NCBI GenBank assembly: GCA_951799445.1
Contig: OX637292.1
Coordinates: 7,877,296 to 7,941,295 of the forward strand
From: Pseudisothecium myosuroides
Lineage: Eukaryota; Streptophyta; Bryopsida; Hypnales; Lembophyllaceae
Reading direction: 5' to 3'
DNA length: 64,000 nucleotides
The position numbers and the translations under genes are program-made. This document shows, piece after piece, positions 21,765-30,079 of the stretch (the first letter of the stretch is position 1; each line of letters begins with the position of its first letter). The notes under the pieces are model-generated. The model had not been told where the DNA came from. It ran no database searches and saw nothing but the letters and a program-made list of their open reading frames with translations.

Positions 21765-22894
21765 TTGCCATTGTTGTCACATCGGGCGAGTTAAGATCAC
21801 CAGATGTCCTAGCCGGGCGGACATATGGATCAGTTTGGACGGAGCGGATAGACAATGTAATTACCTTAAAGTAGTCACATTAACCCCTAAAAGCCCGTTG
21901 TCCCTTCGGGGGACAAATGCGTTTTCGGGCAGGTACCTACGGGCTGAAATTGTGTTCTGATTTTTTGAATTTTTTTTTGGAGATAGAAAAACTGATAAGC
22001 TTTGTGGGAATGTAATTTTTTTCTCAATTGATGCCCGGGAAAAAAAGTTATGACCAAATAAGCTCAAAACAGGGGACGGCGGGCAGCTCGGGCAGCAGAA
22101 AAAAAATGGACAAAAACTTGAATTTTTTTTTTTAATATTTTTTTCTGATAGATTATATTTTTGCCTATCTAGAAAGCTTTGATTCATTTCATTTGGATAT
22201 GTTATGAGAAAGTTATGGACATTCTTGTTTTTCGGGCAGTTTGAGCATCTTCTTGAAAAAAATAACTTGTAGGATGCATTTCGGAATGCAATTTTTCAAA
22301 TTTTTCAAATTTTTTTTTTGGCATGGTTTAGTTTACTTGCTAGAACAATCTCACCATTGGGATTAGTGCATTTTAATTCCATCTAAGAGATATTAATATT
22401 TTAGATTTTCCTTCTATCTCATACCTACTTCTACTTAACAATTTTTTTAAGGATGAAAATTAAGTTTTTTTGAGTTTCTTTTTTTTTCCTAGACTCTCAA
22501 CTCAATTCTCCACTATAAAGATTTAAAGCTCAAAACGCTGTAGTGCAAAAATTTTAAGTTAAAAATGTTTAAAGACAAAAAATCTGGTCCCGCAATGTGC
22601 TGAAAAACTTGTTTTTTCCACTGTAAACGCAGATATCTTGCAATCTGTGCGGTCAAAAATTCTGAAATTTTTTCCACACATTCTCATACCATTTAGGTGT
22701 AAGATCCTACGGTTAGATGTGAAAAAAAAACAATTTTAATTTTTTTTTACTTTTTGCTATAGAAATGGCAGTTTTCAGTGTTTTTTGGCAGAAAAAAGAC
22801 CTTGGGCCTTTAGGGGTTAAGGTCAATGGCGTCCCGAACAGGTGAGTGAATTGGACAATTAAGACAGACGGTCTGCCCAATGTGATAACTATGC
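21765..22894. mobile_element. Second GCCATTGTTGTCACAT MITE, split by a TTAA element
   Basis: Sequence 21765-21879 and 22821-22894 together reconstitute the element at 20705-20908 in the same orientation. The interruption is the 933 bp element at 21884-22816 plus one extra TTAA. Confidence 0.75.
21884..22816. mobile_element. piggyBac-like non-autonomous element, copy 3 (933 bp, inverted)
   Basis: TTAA at 21880-21883 and 22817-22820. The termini are CCCCTAAAAGCCCGTTGTCC and, from the right, CCCCTAAAGGCCCAAGGTC. Along its length it is the inverse of copy 2 (9197-10129), with the same total length, and includes the CCCTTCGGGGG subterminal palindrome and the GGTACCTACGGGCTGAAAT block. Confidence 0.88.
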
Positions 22895-24385
22895 TTTTTG
22901 CTCTCCTCTTTGAATGCTAAAATTGGGCTTATGTGTTCAATATTCTTTGATTGTGTGAGCAATCTCAGAGCGTATTGAGTGTAGGAGTTGGAGTTTACCA
23001 AGAAAAAACGCGGAAGGGACAAAGCTCTATCTGTTTGATTGCAATTGTTGCTTCTATACTGAATAGGGGTTTTAAAGGGACTCTACTAATTGATCGACAT
23101 TTTACATTATATAAATATCTACCTTTGTTGTACATTTGTAGCTATTGAAGTGTCCGGGGGCTGTACATCATGTTTCAAACATCTAGAGTTTTCCACAATA
23201 AGTCCCTTTAATTTTTGGTCCCCTTAATACCCCTATTCAATGTAGAAGTCTTTGTCACGGAAAGTCACTTACGAGTTAATTAGATCATAGATGCATGAGC
23301 TATAAAAATAGTTGTAGTTATTTTTTTTAGTATTTTTAGTATTTGAAGTTTTATAATATTTTTTTTACTTGCAAAAAGTGCATGACAAATGACAAATGAG
23401 AACAAAATTAAATTCTGTACATCAGTTGGAAAAACGACTAGTTAGGCAGTTAGGATTAAATCCTGTCACGAAAAGTATAGATATAAAGAGTGTCAGACAT
23501 GGTTGTAGAAATGAAGGCAGTATTTGGATGATAGAAAACTCACTTTGATATAAATTGCAAAGGTAGACAAAACCAAAAAGCAACAGATGTGAAAACTAGA
23601 TCTGTTTTTGTGTAAAAAGAAAGAAAAAAGAGTAGATTTGTCTAATTTTTTGCTTGGAACACTTGCATGATTAGCATTGGCATAACCAAGTCACTGAGGC
23701 ACAACAGTGTGTGTGTGCATTTCAAGGGCAGACGGTTCTCTAACAATGGAAACGGGCGGTCCCTTGCCCGGTTCTCCCTGCTCCATAGAGCTCTAAGAAG
23801 TCTTTGTTTGAAAACTTGTTTGACCTCTAAGCATGCATGGAGTCCCATGGAGTCCCATGGGGTTATATTTGATCAATTTTAATTTTACCCCCAACAAATA
23901 TACTTCATATTTTTAAATGCTTTGATTCAATGAGTTTAGAATACTTGAATGTGATATTGGAGAGTGTCATAACAATGAGTTCAAAGTACTAGGACATTTG
24001 ATGCTTTTTGTCTAGATTGTATCAAACTTTTGTTTGATATGATCAGATTCATAAAATCACAGTCCTTGTACTTGCCTTGGACCAGGAAAACATGCAAAAT
24101 ATAGGATATTCTTGCATTGTTTCTATCATATATTTGAAGATGTAACAATGGAGGTATGAGTAGGAAATTTGTGATGCAAGAGTTGAGGAACATACATTTG
24201 ATCTCTTCATGGTCGCTGGCGGGGCGGCATGAGCTTTGGAACATTGACACTTGTCTGTGGATCTCCCGGTTGTGGTAAGTTAGAAAAATTGTAGGCCGTG
24301 TATTACATTAGAGCACATGTTCTAGAGTTTAACATATATGAGGAATTATCGAAACGCTATTTCAAAATCTAAAATTTTCTATGAC
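22895..24385. other. AT-rich intergenic sequence
   Basis: About 1.5 kb. A short 11 bp tandem (CATGGAGTCCC, about 2.5 units) lies near 23837-23863. No gene or transposon ends recognised. Confidence 0.5.
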
Positions 24386-24640
24386 CTGAAACAGGGTCGG
24401 GGTGAACTGGCCCCCTCGCTCGGCTGCCCCAAGTCATGTAAGGTTGCATATGAAAAAAAGAGCCCCCTATTTTTGTGCCATGTTAAATCTATGTTCTTCA
24501 CCTCTCCTAGCTAATTTGGGGCCTCTCATTGCAAATATGAATTCAGAATTTGTAAATTTTATCATATTTGGCAAATTAAAAATTTCAGGGTTTCTCTCGA
24601 AGCCGAGCGAGGGGGTCAGTTCACCCCGGCTCTAAAACAG
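24386..24640. mobile_element. MITE with GGTGAACTGGCCCC ends, intact copy
   Basis: Inverted ends: CAGGGTCGGGGTGAACTGGC followed by CCCCTCGCTCGGC on the left, and GCCGAGCGAGGGGGTCAGTT followed by CACCCCGG on the right, about 35 bp in all. This is an uninterrupted relative of 14385-14757 and supplies that element's empty site. No target duplication could be fixed. Confidence 0.8.
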
Positions 24641-24871
24641 TATGCGGTCTTTTGATACTCTATACTGAATAGATACTTGACCACTCACTGAGAGCATATT
24701 GTATGAAGTGGATACTTATATGTATTGTGACAAAAGAGCAGTTTACATAAAACAGTGGGTGGAAGGTTGCTTGTGGATAAAACTACAACCCTACAAGGAT
24801 TTGTAACATACATAAACCACTCCCAGGAAAGGTGCCATTCATTTCCTGGGAGGCTTCCGGGGCACAACATA

Positions 24872-25076
24872 TAGGGCAATGCCCGTACGAGGCCGTAATG
24901 CCCGATTATGCGGGCAAACCTGTGCAATCAGGCATTACGGATTTTCAATCCAACTGCAATTTCTCATTCGATTGTTTTCATCCAACTTTGACATTTTTTC
25001 TCGTGGTTTACACCGGCCAATGCCCCTCGTTGTCGGGGATTCTGTGAATTAAAATGCCTCCTCAAGCATTGCCCTA
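24872..25076. mobile_element. TA-flanked MITE with TAGGGCAATGC ends
   Basis: TAGGGCAATGC on the left and its inverse GCATTGCCCTA on the right, bounded by TA at 24870-24871 and 25077-25078. It is 205 bp and includes inverted GGCCGTAATGCCCGATT / GGCATTACGG blocks. No coding sequence. Confidence 0.7.
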
Positions 25077-25661
25077 TACAACCACCACCCTCTTGACAAG
25101 ATCCAAGTGCGAGTTGCATTGCTCAAACGGACAAACACCTGCCTTCACACAGAGTGGTTTGCAAACACTTATACAAGCCTTTTTGCCAACAATCTAGAGT
25201 GGTTCAGAAACAACCCTAAAAAGCGGTGGTTCAGCTTACGATACATATGCACTTGTGCATAGCTTGGCATGGTCCTTTCAAACCCTGAAATATATCTATT
25301 AGCTATGCCATTTACAACTTCATAGATGGAGGCATTACAAGATGAAATAGGGGGAGTGAATCTTCCTTTGGAATTGTGGGAGTACGTATCATCCGGAAAG
25401 TCCCAATTAACAATTTAGTAGAGGTAAAAGTAGTAGAACTTTTTCAATTTTCGCATTTGAATACGGAGTTAAGACCTAGATATTAGAATTAGAAATTAAT
25501 CTTTATGTAGAAAAGATAAAACTCTAATTAGGTTACGCAGTCTTCCGGAAACCGTAGCCGGAAAGCCGGAAAGTTCCGGAACGTAGGGACCTACTGCCTA
25601 GGTTCCGGCTTGGGAACTTACGGGAACTTTCGGCTGGTCGAGAACTTAGGGTTCCGACAGG

Positions 25662-25669
25662 TATTTAAA
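25662..25669 (+). promoter_or_regulatory. TATA-like box before the CCGGA-rich unit
   Basis: TATTTAAA lies about 147 bp before the ATG at 25816, in a sequence studded with CCGGAA words. The spacing suits a short 5' leader. No transcript evidence. Confidence 0.45.
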
Positions 25670-25815
25670 CCCCACCGCCAGCCTCATTCAGTCTCTTTTT
25701 AACCGTGCTCCTCCACGGTGCGTTAGAAGAGAGAAAGAGTGGTGAGTTAGGGCGCGTTAGGGAGAGAAAGGGAGGAAGGTGCCGATTGCACCGGATTGTC
25801 TTAGCAGTCGGTGAG

Positions 25816-27009
25816 ATGGCGGAAGCGAGTCGATCCCGGAGGTTGGTAGTGACAGCCAGGGGCATGCGACCGGTTATCCCATCGGATCCGGAGCGCCTTA
25901 AGGAGTTAGAGGGAGACCTAGAAATCATGGGGTGTCTAGGGTTGATTAAACGTCCATGGAACGTCTGGAGTGAAGGAATGATTGACGAGCTGGTTTCCGG
26001 AGTAGGCAATCAGTTTGATTTGACGATTAGGGGTCGTTCTAGGGCCTGGACTCCGGAGTTGTGGTCGAAGGCGTACTTTACGCCAACCAGGGGATCCGGA
26101 ATGGTAGCCCGGACGGACACTTACGCCGCGGATGTATTCCGGAGTCATGGGGATTCCAAGGAAGGCAACGCCGCGAGTGACTGTAGGAGTCCCCGGGATG
26201 GGCAGTTGTTAGCATTTCTCATCCCTATTTTGTATCCGGAAAAGCCCACCCGGATTACAATGACTGTGGCAAATACTATTTTCGGAGCGTTGGGAGATAG
26301 AGAGAATCTGGCTCCCAGGCCGGTCAGTTGGGGAGTGATCATTCACTCCGTAGTGGAAAAGTTAGCGGTTAATATCGCGAACAAGAAATCGAGTCCGATT
26401 AGCCCCTACCTTTTCCATCTATACCACTCAGAGGATGCACTGGCCGGACCGGAAATGATAGTGTACCGGAAGGGCGAGAATCTGTTGAAGTACGGACTTC
26501 CCGCGGAGGATGAACCGGATGAGCTCGAGTCGGAAGAAGAGGAACCGGAAACGGAGCATGCATCACCCAACGTTGCAGGGACGCGTCGGAAGTCGACTGA
26601 TCAGGGTGCTCGGGGGAAACAAGAAGCCGAGGAGGTGGAAAAGCCCCGAGACTCACTTTCGAACACGGATCAGTTAGAAGCCACCATCAAATGGCTGATA
26701 GCTACACGGGCACAGAATGAGCGGATGTCGGCGCTGATCCGGGATATGTGCGGGAAATTGGGTGTGACGGAAGAAGCCCAAATCCTGGTGGCGTTAACGG
26801 AAAGACCGGATCCGGAAGCGGTGAAGGAGCTGGAGGACCGGATTCTGACCTTGGAGCAAGAACGAGACCGGTTTCGAGAGCAAGTTGCGTGGTTGGATAG
26901 AGAGAGGTTGGCTGCAGAAGCAAAGGAAGGGGAAGCCCTCGATCTGGTCCGGAATGTCCGGGGCCTGTTTGATAATCCGGCGGATATTCTTGCCAGAGCT
27001 ACACTCTAG
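25816..27009 (+). CDS. Unidentified 397-residue protein, Gag-like organisation
   Basis: The start ATG GCG at 25816 has a good plant context (GAGATGGCG). No ATG precedes it in the open frame. The N-terminal half looks like a folded domain (RPVIPSDPERLKELEGDL, ELWSKAYFTPTRG, SPISPYLFHLYHSEDAL, YRKGENLLKYGL). It is followed by a very acidic linker (DEPDELESEEEEPETE) and a long coiled coil (about 300-380). This domain order resembles plant retroelement Gag-like or transposon-domesticated proteins, but I found no protease, reverse transcriptase or zinc knuckle. The frame ends at TAG 27007-27009, and the next frame continues in the same register. Codon use is rich in CCGGA words, unlike the neighbouring genes. 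Function unknown. Confidence 0.6.
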   Translation: MAEASRSRRLVVTARGMRPVIPSDPERLKELEGDLEIMGCLGLIKRPWNVWSEGMIDELVSGVGNQFDLTIRGRSRAWTPELWSKAYFTPTRGSGMVARTDTYAADVFRSHGDSKEGNAASDCRSPRDGQLLAFLIPILYPEKPTRITMTVANTIFGALGDRENLAPRPVSWGVIIHSVVEKLAVNIANKKSSPISPYLFHLYHSEDALAGPEMIVYRKGENLLKYGLPAEDEPDELESEEEEPETEHASPNVAGTRRKSTDQGARGKQEAEEVEKPRDSLSNTDQLEATIKWLIATRAQNERMSALIRDMCGKLGVTEEAQILVALTERPDPEAVKELEDRILTLEQERDRFREQVAWLDRERLAAEAKEGEALDLVRNVRGLFDNPADILARATL

Positions 27010-27018
27010 AATTCCCAG

Positions 27019-27711
27019 ATGGTGAAAGATGGTCACGTGGTCGGATCGAAGGTGGTGAACATCCTCGTGGATTTTGAAGTCCGGATCGAAGGAATGCTGA
27101 AGGAAGTCCGACAGCTGTTGGGCAACCTGGATCCACTTGAGGGGTTAGACCAAGGCCTTTTTGACTTGGGTCATGATCTTCAAGAAGGAGGGGCACAAAA
27201 TCAGCCTTCTTCGGCAAAGAGCAGAACAATCGCCGGAACGGCGCAAGCCGGAACAACATCGGCCCAGAAGAGGAGGTCGTTGGTGAAGCAGTTTGCGGCT
27301 ACGACTCCGGTGAAGGACGTTGTTCCAGTCGTACCAGCCAGAAGAACTGCATCGGTGGCGAATCTCTTTCCGGACAGACCGGTTGCTTCCACTTTCCGGG
27401 AACCAGCCTTACCCGGAATGGTGTTGAATCCGGCTCGGACGGATCCGGTGAGTTTTACTCACATGCTCCAGCCCCTTCTACAGACACCAGCGCCGTCCCA
27501 GCTCATCGATCTTACTGTTCCAAAACCAAGGGGACGACGGTTACTAAACAAGGCGGACCCGGAATCGGAAGAGGAGACGACTCAATCGGAGGAAGAAGAG
27601 TTGCAGCCTCCCCGGACCAAGTCAAAGACGAAGACCACCCCGCTCAAGAAGACAGGTGGATCGCCATCTCAGGGTGGCACTTCTGTAAAGAAAGCTAAGA
27701 GGAATAGGTGA
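27019..27711 (+). CDS. In-frame continuation after an amber codon (230 residues)
   Basis: This begins at ATG 27019, nine bases after the TAG and in the same register as the upstream frame. The coiled-coil character at the end of frame 1 continues into VNILVDFEVRIEGMLKEVRQ. The rest is Pro/Ser/Thr-rich with an acidic block (ESEEETTQSEEEELQ) and a basic, probably disordered tail ending KKAKRNR, a likely nuclear-localisation signal. The simplest reading is one ancestral protein of about 630 residues split by CAG-to-TAG. A reinitiated second protein or stop readthrough cannot be excluded. Confidence 0.55.
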   Translation: MVKDGHVVGSKVVNILVDFEVRIEGMLKEVRQLLGNLDPLEGLDQGLFDLGHDLQEGGAQNQPSSAKSRTIAGTAQAGTTSAQKRRSLVKQFAATTPVKDVVPVVPARRTASVANLFPDRPVASTFREPALPGMVLNPARTDPVSFTHMLQPLLQTPAPSQLIDLTVPKPRGRRLLNKADPESEEETTQSEEEELQPPRTKSKTKTTPLKKTGGSPSQGGTSVKKAKRNR

Positions 27712-29163
27712 CTATTTAGGGTAGCCATAATAATAGTTAGGATTCTTACCAGGATAGTAGTTCCGGAACCGGTTTGCCCGGATGTGGGGCCAGTAGTTCT
27801 GGACTTTTAGGAGTTTAACGGTTTCCCAGTATTCCCGGAACGGTCTTCAGGGCCATTGCCTTTTTACTTTTTTGTTGGCCGTTGGCCGGGTTTTCTGGTG
27901 GCCGTTTGGGCTGTCTTTCTGTGGGTTTTTAAGGGCAGGCCGGCTTGTTGGCCTGTCATTCCTTTTCCTTGTATATTCAATCTGAGGCATTCAGGAAAGC
28001 ACTTGTGGATTATTCTCTTGCGTATCGCGTCTATAGTCACTTGTGTAGATGTGTAAGTGAGAGTGTGCAAGGGGAGGAGTCCGGATTCATGGACTGCTGG
28101 ATTAGGCTAAGTGTGTCTTGCAGATGAGTTTTTAGACTTGCGCAGTGAGAAAGTGGCGTCTTTAAATCGCTGGTACGGTAATCCGGTGGAGACCAAGGAG
28201 TGGTCCGGAAGCTAGTCTGGAATTCGTAGGGGCGGTTCCGTGCGGAGATAGGCGACCGCCAGAGGAATATTTCCACCCATCCGGAAGGCTAGTCAACCTC
28301 ATGAGCGGTCGAGAGCTAGGAAGTCATTCCCTTAGTTCTAGAAGTCCGGTATCCGTCGTTGTAGTAAGGAAGACCTAACGCTACCCTGTGTGACCAGCTT
28401 TCCGGATAGGCCATCTAGGATGTTGTGAGGATGCCACTTTATTTACTCAACTAGATCTATTCTTGGGTTGTGTTTTGTTTTATGTTAATAGAGTTTATGT
28501 CAGATACGGAGTGGTGCAGTTCCCTACCCCTCGGAAAGAGCAAGTGAGGAACCCTCTGAGGGTAAAACAGAGGTATAGAAAACCAACTTGTTAGAAAGAC
28601 GGAACCGGAAGATTGGGTAGAGCCGGATCCGGAAGAGAATCCGGAAAGGAAGTAGTTCCAAAAAAGAGTTCGTGTGTTGAAAGGACCCCTCTCGAGGTGG
28701 TCAAAGTCCGGAAACTTAGAGGTCTAGAAACACTAATTTTGAATCAACGTCTGGAATCTCCTGGGACGATAACTTGTGTCATTTTAGCACGTTTTGTTGT
28801 TAAAAATACTTACGCCTAGATTACGCGTACAACAAGAATTAATTTTACATCTACTTGGTCTGCGAGGTGTTTTTGACACCATAGTCGGAAAAGCAACGGT
28901 TTGTGGAGTTCGTGGAGGAGAACGCCATCGAGTAAGTTAACAACAGAAGAGAGGGTCTCAAGCAAGAGCAACATCTCAAATATTGCTATAAGTTTAAGGA
29001 CAGATCAAGTTTGTTTCGTATTTCCTCCAAAATTTTTTACCCCTGATCAATATATTTACAAGCATGACTTACAACTCTACTACAAGTTATGTGCATGGTT
29101 ATATGTGCCCAAAATCTGATCATGAATTGTTGTCTAAACTGACCTAAGGGAAGGGAGCCAATG
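27712..29163 (+). other. 3' flank of the CCGGA-rich unit
   Basis: About 1.0 kb downstream of the second frame (to about 28720) keeps the high density of CCGGA words, so the repeat unit extends beyond the coding part. A search for direct terminal repeats with 25400-25700 found none. Beyond 28720 the sequence turns AT-rich and ordinary. Confidence 0.5.
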
Positions 29164-29207
29164 AATCTAAGTTATGTTTCAAAAAAAAAAAAAAAAAATC
29201 TAAGTTA
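29164..29207. mobile_element. Minimal poly(A) retroinsertion with 11 bp target duplication
   Basis: AATCTAAGTTA (29164-29174) is repeated exactly at 29197-29207. Between the copies lie only TGTTTC and a run of 16-18 A. A target duplication plus poly(A) is the signature of LINE-type target-primed reverse transcription, here with almost the whole cargo truncated. Confidence 0.7.
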
Positions 29208-29250
29208 AGGTAGAAGGCTCGAGAACAGTTCGGGCATTTTGATGCGCCCC
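29208..29250. mobile_element. Terminus of a TA-flanked AGGTAG element (fragment)
   Basis: AGGTAGAAGGCTCGAGAACA, continuing GTTCGGGCATT, matches the left end of the element at 40581-40990. The homology is lost after about 40 bp and no right end was found. The preceding TA at 29206-29207 belongs to the poly(A) insertion's target duplication. Confidence 0.6.
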
Positions 29251-30079
29251 TACCAACGTCTCTGAAACAGTGCAGACGTTGACAAGAATGAAACAAAGTG
29301 TTAGCGATGAGAAAGTGAGGTCCTGAGTGCGTGCTTTCTGAGTATGGCAAAGTTGGAAGGAGTTACCCAAGAGTATGCTTATTGCTCATATTTGAGCACT
29401 TGAAGAGCAAAATCTGAAATGTGACTATACTTGGTGGAACAAAGTTAATGTCGATTTAGGGTGGGGACTGGCTTGAATGACAATGTGTTCTGCACGATAT
29501 TTTCTAGCTTATAAAAAACAAAGTTCCATTTGGCGGTCACAAGCATTCAATTTATAAAAAACAAAGTTCCATTTGGCAGTTGTAAGAAAAATAAAAGAGA
29601 AAAATAGAACAATTTAAAATAGAAGAGGCGTGCTTTAAGATAAATTAGCTGTCAGTTTACAAATTAGTAGTGAACTTCTGGGTTCAATACTATTAAATAC
29701 AATAAATTATATTAAAAAAAGAAGGCCCAAAATTGGCGGTTGCTCTTGCAATTTCACCACTCTAGGACTCTATAGTGCAAGAAATTTCAGAAGTTATTGA
29801 CACAAGAAAAATGATTTCTACACATGATTTCACGAAGTATACACTCCAGACTTTGTTCAGAAGATTGATGAGCTCAAATTACACGAACTTTACTTAGAAG
29901 ATTGATGAGATCAAATTACACAAACTTCAGCTAAGATTGAGAGTACTTTGCTTAGAAGAGATATGAGCTAAAATTACACTTACTTTAGCTTAGATTGACA
30001 GACTTTGCTTAGAAGATTCATCAACAAACTAATTTTACTAATTCCAACTTTGATTGAGAGTTTGATTGAGAGTAGCAGC
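29251..30079. repeat. Short local direct repeats upstream of the transposase relic
   Basis: TTATAAAAAACAAAGTTCCA (continuing TTTGGC) occurs at 29509 and 29552, a 43 bp period. From about 29860 to 30010 a degenerate unit of about 50-65 bp (AGAAGATTGATGAG...CAAATTACAC...ACTTT) is repeated three to four times. The second array may be subterminal repeats of the transposon whose gene starts at 30080. Confidence 0.6.

Noticed and set aside
25400..28900. LTR retrotransposon around the CCGGA-rich unit
   Set aside because: I looked for direct repeats between 25.4-25.7 and 27.7-28.9 kb and found none.
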